Of a stretch of 64,000 nt of DNA, positions 33,593 through 42,037 are shown piece after piece (within the stretch, counting starts at the first letter, position 1; each line of letters begins with the position of its first letter). This DNA is from Streptomyces sp. 1222.5 (GTDB lineage Bacteria; Actinomycetota; Actinomycetes; Streptomycetales; Streptomycetaceae), in the NCBI RefSeq assembly GCF_900105245.1, contig NZ_FNSZ01000001.1, positions 5,392,001-5,456,000 on the forward strand. Reading direction: 5' to 3'. The notes under the pieces were generated by a model that ran no database searches, had not been told where the DNA came from, and was given only the letters and a program-made list of their open reading frames with translations. Made by a program: the position numbers and the translations under genes.

Positions 33593-33883
33593 TCAGTCGA
33601 CCGGTGTCCGCCGTGTCTGCCCCCGCGTGTGACGTCCGCCTCTTTGCGTGGCGCAACGTTCCGACCGGTGCGCGGCGCAGCGCTCGGAGCGGCGCAGCAG
33701 CAGCCGGCACACGGCGGTGACGGCGGCCAGGCCCAGGGCGGTGCCCGTCGCGCCGGCCAGCGAGGTGCCGTACCAGAGCAGGACCACGGGGACGAGCACG
33801 CAACTGAAGGCGGCCCAGCGGATCACGTCGCTCGCGGTGTCCGGGGCCGGGCGCGGCTCGGAGGTCGGGCGGGGTCCGGGCAT
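33593..33883 (-). CDS. small membrane protein upstream of adpA
   Basis: 96-aa protein with two likely membrane helices (VIRWAAFSCVLVPVVLLWYG and SLAGATGTALGLAAVTAVC). The N-terminus is short, polar and proline-rich; the C-terminus is Arg-rich and cytoplasmic-type (QTRRTPVD end). The ATG at 33883 has AGGGAGTACGAG upstream, a good RBS; longer in-frame extensions lack one. No named family. Its place directly upstream of adpA is, to my memory, conserved in Streptomyces; function unknown. Confidence 0.75.
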   Translation of the reverse strand: MPGPRPTSEPRPAPDTASDVIRWAAFSCVLVPVVLLWYGTSLAGATGTALGLAAVTAVCRLLLRRSERCAAHRSERCATQRGGRHTRGQTRRTPVD

Positions 33884-34206
33884 CTCGTACTCCCTGTGGC
33901 GGTGGCTCACCCCGGTACAACGCCCGTTCGACGGGACGGTCACCGGCCGTGCACCCGTGATCGTGTGCAAACCGCCTGTACGGGGCAGCAACCATTGCGT
34001 TACGGGCGTCGCTCGTGCATGCTCCGGTGAACCCCTACGGACGTCGGGGGACCGCTTACGGAGCGTGTGCGGGATCTGTGCTCAGGAGGCGTGCCGCCGT
34101 ACCCTTGGGGGTATGGGGTTGGGAAGATGTTTCCCGGACACAGCTCCGCAGCACCTCGCCGCACACTGCGTCCCCTCCCATAAAGGATCACAACGCCGAG
34201 ACAGCC
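33884..34206. other. divergent intergenic region before the universal stress protein gene
   Basis: About 320 bp between the small membrane protein gene and the stress protein gene. It should hold two divergent promoters. I see no strong palindrome or RNA structure; AAAGGA around 34184 may be the distal part of the stress-protein RBS. Confidence 0.4.
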
Positions 34207-34734
34207 ATGGCCGGTCACGAATTCTTCGAACCCGCGGACCGCAAGCGGCCGGTCGCCGATCCCACGGCGGCCGATCCCCTGGCGGCGTCAGAGGCACGCC
34301 CCTCCTGCGACCCAGCCTTCCGGCACGGAGTGGTCGTCGGCTTCGACGGCTCGACCTCCAGTGAGCGCGCCCTCGCCTACGCGATCGGCATGGCCCATCG
34401 CTCCGGGTCCGGCCTGATCATCGTCCATGTGGCCAACCGGCTGCCCACCACCGTGTGGGCCGGCTGCGAGCCGCCCGTCTTCGTCGACGTGCCCGACCAC
34501 CGCACCGAGGTGCTGGGGCTCGAACTGGCCTGTGCGGACTACCTCGCCGAGGTGCCCTGGATCCTGGTCGAGCGGGGCGGCGACATCTGCCACGAACTCG
34601 AAGAGGTGGGGCGGGAGTACGAGGCGGACGCGATCGTCGTCGGCTCCACGCACGGTCTCGTCGGCCGGATCTTCGGCTCCGTCGCGGGCCGGCTCGCGAA
34701 GCGCGCGCAGCGGCCCGTGATCGTCATCCCCTGA
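34207..34734 (+). CDS. universal stress protein (single UspA domain)
   Basis: 175-aa UspA-fold protein. After ~40 polar residues the domain begins at HGVVVGFDGSTSSERALAYA. The C-terminal ATP-binding glycine motif is GSTHGLVGRIFGSVAGRLAKRAQRPVIVI, i.e. G-x2-G-x9-G with Ser/Ala, seen in segments DAIVVGSTHGLVG and GSVAGRLAKRAQRP. It is therefore likely an ATP-binding USP of dormancy/stress type. The ATG at 34207 is chosen. It is monocistronic and divergent from the small membrane protein. No signal peptide. Confidence 0.9.
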   Translation: MAGHEFFEPADRKRPVADPTAADPLAASEARPSCDPAFRHGVVVGFDGSTSSERALAYAIGMAHRSGSGLIIVHVANRLPTTVWAGCEPPVFVDVPDHRTEVLGLELACADYLAEVPWILVERGGDICHELEEVGREYEADAIVVGSTHGLVGRIFGSVAGRLAKRAQRPVIVIP

Positions 34735-34888
34735 CGCGCCGGCCCGGTCACCTCGGTCGCGCAGTCTCCCGACCGCTCGTCAACTTCCTTTGTGCAGCGC
34801 GAAACTACTCGCGCGTAGAGGTGGTTTGTGCCCTTGTGAAGGGCATATACCGCTCACCGCGCAACTGCACAGCTGAAGGGAGCCCGCC

Positions 34889-35446
34889 GTGGACAACGAC
34901 GTCTCTGCGGGAAGCGTGAGTTCTACTGTGGTCGGCCGACTCGCCCTGGGTGTCACCCTGTTGGCGTTCGGGCTCGGCACGACCGGCGTGATCGACGGCG
35001 TGGGGACCTCCGACGCCGTGACCGTCGCCCATTACGTGGGCGGGGTCGCCCTCTTCCTCGTCGGCCTGCTGGCCCTCCGCGACTCCACCGCCTCCGGCGT
35101 GGGGTACGTGGTGCTCGGCGCCCTCTGGTTCACCTGGGCCGTGTCGGATCCCGGGTCGGCGAACGCGGCCGGGCTGTTCCTGCTCCTGTTCGCCCTCGTG
35201 GCACTCACGTTGACCGTCGCCGGCGGCGACACCCTCGGCCAGGTCACCCACGGGCTGCTGTTCCTGGCGATGCTCGTGCTGGCCGTCGCGGCCTTCGCCG
35301 ACAGCTCCGCGCTGACCAAGGCCGGCGGCTGGCTCGCGGCCCTCTCGGGCGCGGTCGCCTGGTACGCGGCGACCGCGGCTCTCGCGCACTGGCCCACCGT
35401 GCTTCCTCGGCGTGCCGCCGGCCGGGGGGTGACGGCCACCGGCTGA
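34889..35446 (+). CDS. GPR1/FUN34/YaaH-like six-helix membrane protein
   Basis: 185-aa membrane protein with six hydrophobic segments and short loops. The order and the pattern of the later helices (GVGYVVLGALWFTWAVSD, then GLFLLLFALVALTLTVAG, and a last helix ending VAWYAATAALAHW) resemble the acetate/succinate transporter family GPR1/FUN34/YaaH, but the NPAPLGL signature is missing, so it is a divergent member. It starts at a GTG (34889) with GAAGGGAG upstream. It is followed by a strong hairpin shared with convergent glmS. The transported substrate is not known. Confidence 0.7.
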   Translation: MDNDVSAGSVSSTVVGRLALGVTLLAFGLGTTGVIDGVGTSDAVTVAHYVGGVALFLVGLLALRDSTASGVGYVVLGALWFTWAVSDPGSANAAGLFLLLFALVALTLTVAGGDTLGQVTHGLLFLAMLVLAVAAFADSSALTKAGGWLAALSGAVAWYAATAALAHWPTVLPRRAAGRGVTATG

Positions 35447-35464
35447 TCCACAGCGGCACCGGAA

Positions 35465-35500
35465 GGACCCCCGCGTGTTCGGTGGCACACGCGGGGGTCC
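35465..35500. terminator. bidirectional terminator between the YaaH-like gene and glmS
   Basis: Perfect 13-bp arms (35465-35477 with 35488-35500) and a 10-base loop sit between convergent genes, 18 bases after one stop and 15 after the other. Confidence 0.8.
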
Positions 35501-35515
35501 GTTCGTGAGCGGGTG

Positions 35516-37333
35516 CTACTCGACCGTCACCGACTTGGCGAGGTTCCGCGGCTTGTCGATGTCACGGCCCAGGGCCTTCGCCGTGTGGTAGGCGAGGAGC
35601 TGGAGCGGGATGCCCATGAGGATGGGGTCGAGCTCGTCCTCGTTCTTGGGCACGATGATCGTCTGGTCGGCCTTCTCCTGGTGCTGGTGGGCCACCGCCA
35701 GGATCTTGCCCTCGCGTGCCTTGATCTCCTCCAGGGCCGCGCGGTTCTTCTCCAGCAGGTCGTCGTCGGGGACGATCGCGACCGTGGGGAGGGCCGGCTC
35801 GATGAGCGCCAGCGGACCGTGCTTCAGCTCGGAGGCGGGGTAGGCCTCGGCGTGGATGTAGGAGACCTCCTTGAGCTTCAACGAGGCCTCGCGGGCCACC
35901 GGGTAGCCGCGGACCCGGCCGATGAAGAGCATCGAGCGGGCGTCGGCGTACAGCTCGGCCAGCTCCTTGATCTGCTCCTCCTGCTTGAGCATCTCGGTGA
36001 TCTGCCCGGGCAGCTTCCGCAGGCCCTCGATGATCCGCTTGCCGTCGCGGACCGAGAGGTCACGGGTGCGGCCGAGGTGCAGGGCGAGCAGCGCGAAGGC
36101 GACCGTCATGTTGGTGAAGCACTTGGTCGACACCACGCAGACCTCGGGGCCGGCGTGCACGTAGATGCCGGCGTCCGCCTCGCGGGCGATCGCCGAGCCG
36201 ACCACGTTGACGACACCGAAGACCCGGGCGCCCTTGCGCTTGAGCTCCTGGACGGCGGCGAGCACGTCGTACGTCTCACCGGACTGGGAGACGGCCACGT
36301 AGAGGGTGTCGGGGTCGACCACCGCGTTGCGGTAGCGGAACTCGGAGGCGGGCTCGGCGTCGGCGGGGATGCGGGCCAGCTCCTCGATCATCTGGGCGCC
36401 GATCATGCCCGCGTGGTACGAGGTGCCGCAGCCGAGGATCTTCACGCGGCGGATCTGCCGGGCCTCGCGGGCGTCCAGGTTGAGGCCGCCGAGGTGCACG
36501 GTGGAGAACCGGTCGTCGATGCGGCCGCGCAGCACGCGGTCGACCGCGTCGGCCTGCTCGAAGATCTCCTTGTGCATGTAGGTGTCGTGGCCGCCCATGT
36601 CGTACGACTCGGCCTCCCACTCCACCGTGGTGGGCTCGGCCGTCGTACGGGTGCCCTCGGTGGTGTAGGTGCGGAAGTCGTCGGCCTTGAGGGTGGCCAT
36701 CTCGCCGTCGTCGAGGGTCACTATCTGCCGGGTGTGCATGACCAGCGCGGCGATGTCCGAGGCGACGAACATCTCCTTCTCGCCGATGCCGAGGACGACC
36801 GGGGAGCCGTTGCGGGCCACCACGATCCGGTCGGGGAAGTCGGCGTGCAGCACGGCGATGCCGTACGTGCCCTCGATCAGGCGGACCGCCTGGCGGACCT
36901 TGTCCTCCAGCTTCTCGGCCTGCGAGCGGGCGATGAGGTGGGTGAGGACCTCGGTGTCGGTCTCGGACAGGAACTCGACACCGTCCGCCTCCAGCTTGCG
37001 GCGCAGGTCGGTGGCGTTGTCGATGATGCCGTTGTGCACGACGGCGACCTTGCTGTCGGCCGACATGTGCGGGTGGGCGTTCACGTCGGAGGGGGCGCCG
37101 TGGGTGGCCCAGCGGGTGTGGGCGATACCGGTGGTGCCCTTGAAGCGCGCCGGGACCTTGGCCTCCAGATCGCGCACCCGGCCCTTGGCCTTGACCATCT
37201 TCAGGCCGGGCGCCTTCGGGGAGGTGACGACGATGCCCGCGGAGTCGTAGCCGCGGTACTCCAGCCGCTGCAGGCCCTCCAGGAGGAGGGGCGCGACGTC
37301 ACGCTTCCCGATGTATCCGACGATTCCGCACAT
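35516..37333 (-). CDS. glmS: glutamine--fructose-6-phosphate aminotransferase (isomerizing)
   Basis: 605-aa GlmS, full length for the family (about 610). The N-terminal glutaminase domain (2-220) uses the Cys after Met (MCGIVGYIG) as nucleophile, with LEYRGYDSAGI and HTRWATHG. Two SIS domains (about 290-430 and 460-595) bind fructose-6-P (CGTSYHAGM; SQSGETYDVL), and the C-terminal catalytic tail is ...KSVTVE. It makes glucosamine-6-P for peptidoglycan. The ATG is at 37333. No glmS ribozyme can fit in the 46-bp gap to the upstream 85-aa gene, with which it probably shares a transcript. From memory this is the glmS2 copy of Streptomyces. Confidence 0.96.
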   Translation of the reverse strand: MCGIVGYIGKRDVAPLLLEGLQRLEYRGYDSAGIVVTSPKAPGLKMVKAKGRVRDLEAKVPARFKGTTGIAHTRWATHGAPSDVNAHPHMSADSKVAVVHNGIIDNATDLRRKLEADGVEFLSETDTEVLTHLIARSQAEKLEDKVRQAVRLIEGTYGIAVLHADFPDRIVVARNGSPVVLGIGEKEMFVASDIAALVMHTRQIVTLDDGEMATLKADDFRTYTTEGTRTTAEPTTVEWEAESYDMGGHDTYMHKEIFEQADAVDRVLRGRIDDRFSTVHLGGLNLDAREARQIRRVKILGCGTSYHAGMIGAQMIEELARIPADAEPASEFRYRNAVVDPDTLYVAVSQSGETYDVLAAVQELKRKGARVFGVVNVVGSAIAREADAGIYVHAGPEVCVVSTKCFTNMTVAFALLALHLGRTRDLSVRDGKRIIEGLRKLPGQITEMLKQEEQIKELAELYADARSMLFIGRVRGYPVAREASLKLKEVSYIHAEAYPASELKHGPLALIEPALPTVAIVPDDDLLEKNRAALEEIKAREGKILAVAHQHQEKADQTIIVPKNEDELDPILMGIPLQLLAYHTAKALGRDIDKPRNLAKSVTVE

Positions 37334-37379
37334 ATATAGAGGTATCCCTTGACTGTCGCTCGGTCCGGTCCGGCTGTTC

Positions 37380-37637
37380 TCAGCCGTAGACCATGCGGCG
37401 CAGCTGCCTGAGCGTCAGCTCCGGCGGCGCCACCGCCCGGTATTTCAGGTCCGCCTCGATCCGGTCGAAGATCTCCGTGTTCACCAGGCCCTGGGCCTGC
37501 AGTTCACGGTGGCGGCGACGGACGAACTCGGGGGTCGTCTCGTCGAAGAAGGCGAGCACGTCCTGGATCACCCGCAGCGCCTCGCCCCGGCTCAGGGGCG
37601 TGGACCGCGACAGATGATCAACGAGTTCGTCGTGCAC
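37380..37637 (-). CDS. small conserved protein upstream of glmS
   Basis: 85-aa helical protein, no named family. The GTG at 37637 (VHDELVDHLSRSTPLSRGEAL) is chosen because GAGGA sits 9 bases upstream; the in-frame ATG at 37673 lacks an RBS. The sequence is rich in charged helices (RVIQDVLAFFDETTPEFV, RRHRELQAQGL, FDRIEADLKYR). No signal or membrane segment. It lies 46 bp upstream of glmS on the same strand and may be co-transcribed. Similar small proteins next to glmS occur in other actinobacteria to my memory; function unknown. Confidence 0.75.
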   Translation of the reverse strand: MHDELVDHLSRSTPLSRGEALRVIQDVLAFFDETTPEFVRRRHRELQAQGLVNTEIFDRIEADLKYRAVAPPELTLRQLRRMVYG

Positions 37638-37787
37638 CCGGTAGATCCTCGGGCACCGGCCGCCGTTTCGCAAGAATCGTGCCCGATTTCGGGCAAGCGC
37701 CTGTTGAATCTCTTATGGGGCGCTGTTCGCAAGCTGTCCATCCTGTGTCTTGCGTCTCGTTGCCCCGGGCCACGAGTTTCGGACGTC

Positions 37788-39368
37788 ATGGACATTCCTC
37801 GTATGGGCGTACCCGAGAAGCTGGCCGAGCGCATGAGCATGGCCGAGCGGCATGAGTACCTGCGCGCCAGATTCTCGCGGCGCACCATGATCAGGGGCGG
37901 CGCCGTCACGCTGGGCGCCGTCACGGGTGGCGCGTTCGTGCCGGGCGCCACCGCCCAGGCGGCCGTGCCCACGCAGCGCACCGTCGCCACCGCCGAGTCG
38001 GTCGACGGCTCCCTCGTCGCCCCCTTCGGCCGCCACCTGGCCTTCGGCAGCGACCCGCGGACCGAGGTCACCGTCTCCTGGCAGGTCCCGGTCGCGGTGA
38101 AGAAGCCCTTCATCCGCATCGGCGCCCACCCCTGGGACCTCTCGCGCAGGATCGACGCCGAGGTCCGCACCCTCTACACCCCGGCCGGTGTCGGCGCGAG
38201 CGGCGACCGCACCCAGTACTACCTGCACGCCAAGCTCACCCACCTGCGCCCGGGCCGGACCTACTACTACGGCGTCGGCCACCACGGCTTCGACCCGGCC
38301 GAGCCGCACCTGGCGGGCACCCTGGGCACCTTCACCACCGCCCCGGCGCACAAGGAGCCGTTCACCTTCACCGCCTTCGGCGACGAAGGCGTCAGCTACC
38401 ACGGCCTGGCCAACAACGCCCTGATCCTCGGCCAGGACCCGGCCTTCCACCTGCATGCCGGTGACATTGCCTACGGTGACCCGGCCGGCCAGGGCCGGAC
38501 CACCGACACCGGCTTCGACTCGCGCACCTGGGACCAGTTCCTGTACCAGACCGAGTCCGTGGCCAAGCAGGTGCCGTGGATGCCCGCGTACGGCAATCAC
38601 GACATGGAGGCCTGGTACTCGCCGAACGGCTACGGCGGCGAGGAGGCCCGCTGGACCCTCCCGGACAACGGCCCGGACGCCGGCAACCTGCCGGGCGTCT
38701 ACTCCTTCGTCTACGGCAACACCGCGGTCATCTCGCTGGACGCCAACGACATCTCCTTCGAGATCCCGGCGAACCTGGGCATCTCCGGAGGAACCCAGAC
38801 GAACTGGCTTGAAGGGCAGCTGAAGAAGTTCCGCGCGTCGAAGGACGTCGACTTCATCGTGGTCTTCTTCCACCACTGCGCCTACTGCACCTCCACCGCG
38901 CACGCCTCGGAGGGGGGCGTGCGCCAGGAGTGGGTGCCGCTGTTCGAGAAGTACACGGTGGACCTGGTCATCAACGGTCACAACCACCAGTACGAGCGCA
39001 CCGACGTCATCAAGGGCGACAAGGTCACCAAGAAGCTGCCGATCGGCGGCACGGCCTACCCCGAGACCGAGGGTGTGGTCTACGTCACCGCGGGCGCGGC
39101 GGGCCGCAGTCTCTACGCCTTCTCCGCCCCGGACTCCTACGAGGGTCACGAGCACGAGGTCGACTCGGTCGCCTCGTTCATCAACACCAAGGACGGCAAG
39201 GTCGACGAGACCGTCGCCTGGTCCCGGGTGCGCTACCTCAACTACTCCTTCCTGCGGGTGGACGTCGTGCCCGCGCCGAAGGGCCGGCAGGCCACGCTGA
39301 AGGTGTCGGGCATCGCCGAGACCGGCGACCGCATCGACCACTTCACGGTGTCCCGCCGGGCGAAGTAG
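37788..39368 (+). CDS. Tat-exported purple acid phosphatase-type metallophosphoesterase
   Basis: 526-aa exported phosphatase. A twin-arginine signal follows a ~30-residue lead: FSRRTMIRGG, then a Gly/Ala/Val stretch to about residue 60. A fibronectin-like N-terminal domain precedes the catalytic domain. All five dimetal motifs of purple acid phosphatases are present: FGDEG, AGDIAYGDP, YGNHDME, FFHH and GHNHQYER. It should release phosphate from esters outside the cell. The start at the ATG 37788 lacks a clear RBS; the ATGs at 37803 and in LAERMSMAER are alternatives. It is divergent from the glmS unit. PhoP control would be plausible, but I did not find a clear PHO box. Confidence 0.88.
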   Translation: MDIPRMGVPEKLAERMSMAERHEYLRARFSRRTMIRGGAVTLGAVTGGAFVPGATAQAAVPTQRTVATAESVDGSLVAPFGRHLAFGSDPRTEVTVSWQVPVAVKKPFIRIGAHPWDLSRRIDAEVRTLYTPAGVGASGDRTQYYLHAKLTHLRPGRTYYYGVGHHGFDPAEPHLAGTLGTFTTAPAHKEPFTFTAFGDEGVSYHGLANNALILGQDPAFHLHAGDIAYGDPAGQGRTTDTGFDSRTWDQFLYQTESVAKQVPWMPAYGNHDMEAWYSPNGYGGEEARWTLPDNGPDAGNLPGVYSFVYGNTAVISLDANDISFEIPANLGISGGTQTNWLEGQLKKFRASKDVDFIVVFFHHCAYCTSTAHASEGGVRQEWVPLFEKYTVDLVINGHNHQYERTDVIKGDKVTKKLPIGGTAYPETEGVVYVTAGAAGRSLYAFSAPDSYEGHEHEVDSVASFINTKDGKVDETVAWSRVRYLNYSFLRVDVVPAPKGRQATLKVSGIAETGDRIDHFTVSRRAK

Positions 39369-39392
39369 CCGCTTCGTACTAGTGGGCGGTCC

Positions 39393-40274
39393 TCACAGGC
39401 GCTTGAGGACCGCCTGCTTGGCCAGCGAGAACTCGTCGTCCGTCAGCACACCGTCGCGATGCAGTTCACCCAGCTCGCGCAGCCGCCGAAGCAGTGCGTC
39501 GTGGCCGTCACCGGCCGGTTCCCCGGCCGGCGGCAGCTGCTTCGGGAGGACGGCGTGCCCACCGGCGGCGGGCGCCGACGGGTGCGGCAGCCGGGCCTGG
39601 ACCGCGGCCGCGACCAGCGCCATCAGCGGGTCCTTCTTGAAGCCCCACAGCTCCACCGCGTTCGGGTCGTACTTCGGGGGCGCCGTGACGGGGGCGCCCC
39701 GCACCCGGAACCGCAGATACCCGTTCTCCAGCCCGGCCGCCGGCTGCCACTCCACGCCGGTGATCTCCGCGAGCGGGATCGTCCGGGGGCCGGTGGCGGC
39801 CTTGGCGTCCTCCGTCTTCCAGTTCCACTCCAGCCGCACCCGCTCCCCGTCGAAACCGGCCGTGCCGTCCCCGGCGGACGCCGACACCGGCAGCGACGGC
39901 CCCGGCAGCAGGTAGGAGCCGACCGGGTCGGGCGAAACCCCGTCCAGCAGCGAGGCGTTGCGGACCTCGTCGGCGAGGTACTCGGCGACGCCGTACCGGT
40001 CCGGTTCGACGGCCAGCTGATAGGGGTCGTTCGCCTCGGTGAGCCGGCCGCCGGTGGCGTGCAGCAGCGGATCGGCGCCGTCGCGCAGCCGCAGCCTCAG
40101 CCGTCCCGACCGCCGGCCCTGCTCGAAGGAGACACCGGCCGACGCGCCCAGCGGCACGACGAGTTCACCCAGCTCGCGGCGGAGGGGGCTCACGTTCCGG
40201 TCCCGGCCCGGAGTCAGCCGCAGGACATCGCCGTCGAAGACCCAGGTGCCGTCCTTCTGGATGATTTCCGCCAT
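39393..40274 (-). CDS. DUF4429 protein with C-terminal SHOCT motif
   Basis: 293-aa cytoplasmic protein. Two DUF4429 repeats (about 1-125 and 130-235), each ending in strands that contact a Trp-rich segment (TWVFDGDVLRLTP; RVRLEWNWKTED). A C-terminal SHOCT helix pair follows (LLRRLRELGELHRDGVLTDDEFSLAKQAVLKRL, residues about 260-293), recognisable from GVLTDDEFSLAK. SHOCT motifs often mediate oligomerisation. The ATG is at 40274. It converges on the phosphatase gene (24 bp apart) and diverges from the hexosaminidase, with a DasR-type site between. Function unknown. Confidence 0.88.
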   Translation of the reverse strand: MAEIIQKDGTWVFDGDVLRLTPGRDRNVSPLRRELGELVVPLGASAGVSFEQGRRSGRLRLRLRDGADPLLHATGGRLTEANDPYQLAVEPDRYGVAEYLADEVRNASLLDGVSPDPVGSYLLPGPSLPVSASAGDGTAGFDGERVRLEWNWKTEDAKAATGPRTIPLAEITGVEWQPAAGLENGYLRFRVRGAPVTAPPKYDPNAVELWGFKKDPLMALVAAAVQARLPHPSAPAAGGHAVLPKQLPPAGEPAGDGHDALLRRLRELGELHRDGVLTDDEFSLAKQAVLKRL

Positions 40275-40304
40275 GCGGGGATTGTTTCACCGGATCTGCG
40301 GGAG

Positions 40305-40320
40305 AGTGGTCTCGACCACG
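40305..40320. promoter_or_regulatory. DasR-responsive element (dre) upstream of the hexosaminidase gene
   Basis: AGTGGTCTCGACCACG matches 14 of 16 positions of the dre consensus A(G/C)TGGTCTAGACCA(G/C)T. It is 49 bp upstream of the GH20 start and 31 bp upstream of the divergent DUF4429 start. N-acetylhexosaminidase genes are established DasR targets in S. coelicolor. Confidence 0.8.
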
Positions 40321-40368
40321 TCCGACGGCCAACACAGCGGCCAGTCGCCTCATCTGACGGGAGCGCAT

Positions 40369-41970
40369 GTGAGACGGAACCACAGCACGACTCCCCGGAC
40401 ACCCCGCATCCTCGGATCGCTGCTGCTCGTGGCGGCGGCCGGGGTCTTCACCCTCGGCGCGGCCCACCCGGCGCCCGCGGCCGCCCCGGCCCCGCTGGAC
40501 CGGGTGGTCCCGGCACCGGCCTCGGTCAGAGCCGACGGCGCCCCGTACCGCATCACCCGCACCACCGGCGTCCGGGTCGACGGCTCCGCCGAGGTCCGCC
40601 GGATCGGTACGTACCTCACCGGCATCCTGCGGCCCTCCACCGGCTACCCGCTGCCGCTCACCGAGCAGGGCACCGGCGGCATCCGACTCCACCTGGTCCA
40701 GGGCGGCTTCGGGGCGGAGGGCTACCGGCTGCAGAGCGGCCCGGGGGGTGTCACGATCACCGCGAGCGCCCCCGCCGGCCTCTTCCACGGCGTCCAGACC
40801 CTGCGCCAGCTCCTCCCGGCCGCCGTCGAGAGGAAGACCGTCCAGTCCGGTCCCTGGCAGATCGCCGGCGGCACGATCGAGGACCGCCCCCGGTACTCCT
40901 ACCGAGGCGCCATGCTGGACGTCTCCCGGCACTTCTTCACCGTCACGCAGGTCAAGCGCTACATCGACCAGCTGGCGCTCTACAAGATCAACGAGCTGCA
41001 CCTGCACCTCAGCGACGACCAGGGCTGGCGGATCGCCGTCGACTCCTGGCCCCGCCTGGCCACCCACGGCGGGTCCACCCAGGTCGGCGGCGGCAGAGGC
41101 GGCCACTTCAGCAAGGCCGACTACCAGGAGATCGTCCGGTACGCGGCCTCCCGCTACCTGGAGGTCGTCCCCGAGATCGACATGCCCGGCCACACCAACG
41201 CGGCCCTCTCCTCGTACGCGAAGCTCAACTGCGACGGCGTGGCACCCCCGCTGTACACGGGCACCCGGGTCGGCTTCAGCTCGCTGTGCGTGCCCAAGGC
41301 GGTCACCTACGACTTCGTGGACGACGTGATCAGGGAGCTGGCGGCGATCACGCCGGGCCGCTACCTCCACATCGGCGGCGACGAGGCGCACTCCACCGGC
41401 CACGCCGACTACGTGAAGTTCATGGACCGCGTGCAGCCGGTCGTGGCCAAGTACGGCAAGAAGGCCGTCGGCTGGCACCAGCTCACCGGCGCCCACCCGG
41501 CCGCGGGCGCCCTCGCCCAGTACTGGGGCCTCGACGGCACCGCCGCGGCGGAGAAGGCCCAGGTCGCCGAGGCCGCCCGGCACGGCACCGGGCTGGTCCT
41601 GTCCCCGGCCGACCGGGTCTACCTGGACATGAAGTACACGAAGGACACCAGGCTGGGCACGAAGTGGGCGGGCATGGTGGAGGTGAAGCGGTCCTACGAC
41701 TGGAATCCGGGCGCCTATCTGCCGGGAGTCCCGGCGTCCGCGATCCGGGGCGTCGAGGCACCCCTGTGGACGGAGACCGTGAAGACGTCCGCCGACATCG
41801 AGTACCTGGCGTTCCCGCGGCTGGCGGGCGCGGCCGAGCTGGGCTGGTCGCCGGCGGCCACCCACGGCTGGAACGGCTACAAGGTGCGGCTGGCCGCCCA
41901 GGGACCGCGCTGGGACGCCCTCGGCATCCACTACTACCGGTCGCCGCAGGTCCCCTGGCCGAAGCGCTGA
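40369..41970 (+). CDS. secreted beta-N-acetylhexosaminidase (GH20)
   Basis: 533-aa secreted GH20 enzyme. The signal peptide has VRRNHSTTPRTPR, then a hydrophobic Leu/Val/Ala stretch and cleavage near residue 38. A GH20b-like N-terminal domain (about 45-165) is followed by the catalytic barrel, beginning RYSYRGAMLDVSRHFF. The Asp-Glu catalytic pair is in HIGGDEAHSTG. It releases N-acetylglucosamine from chitobiose/chitodextrins by substrate-assisted catalysis. The GTG at 40369 has GGGAG 8 bases upstream. DasR control is supported by the dre at 40305-40320. A terminator separates it from convergent desD. Confidence 0.93.
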   Translation: MRRNHSTTPRTPRILGSLLLVAAAGVFTLGAAHPAPAAAPAPLDRVVPAPASVRADGAPYRITRTTGVRVDGSAEVRRIGTYLTGILRPSTGYPLPLTEQGTGGIRLHLVQGGFGAEGYRLQSGPGGVTITASAPAGLFHGVQTLRQLLPAAVERKTVQSGPWQIAGGTIEDRPRYSYRGAMLDVSRHFFTVTQVKRYIDQLALYKINELHLHLSDDQGWRIAVDSWPRLATHGGSTQVGGGRGGHFSKADYQEIVRYAASRYLEVVPEIDMPGHTNAALSSYAKLNCDGVAPPLYTGTRVGFSSLCVPKAVTYDFVDDVIRELAAITPGRYLHIGGDEAHSTGHADYVKFMDRVQPVVAKYGKKAVGWHQLTGAHPAAGALAQYWGLDGTAAAEKAQVAEAARHGTGLVLSPADRVYLDMKYTKDTRLGTKWAGMVEVKRSYDWNPGAYLPGVPASAIRGVEAPLWTETVKTSADIEYLAFPRLAGAAELGWSPAATHGWNGYKVRLAAQGPRWDALGIHYYRSPQVPWPKR

Positions 41971-41985
41971 CCGCCCCGGCCGAAC

Positions 41986-42024
41986 GACGGGCACCCCGGA
42001 GGACCGTACTCCGGGGTGCCCGTC
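41986..42024. terminator. bidirectional terminator between the GH20 gene and desD
   Basis: Perfect 15-bp arms (41986-42000 with 42010-42024) and a 9-base loop, between two convergent operon ends. Confidence 0.85.
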
Positions 42025-42037
42025 CGCCTGTGCGCCG

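Noticed and set aside
37334..37379. glmS ribozyme or riboswitch before glmS
   Set aside because: Only 46 bp separate glmS from the upstream gene; no room or structure for the ribozyme.
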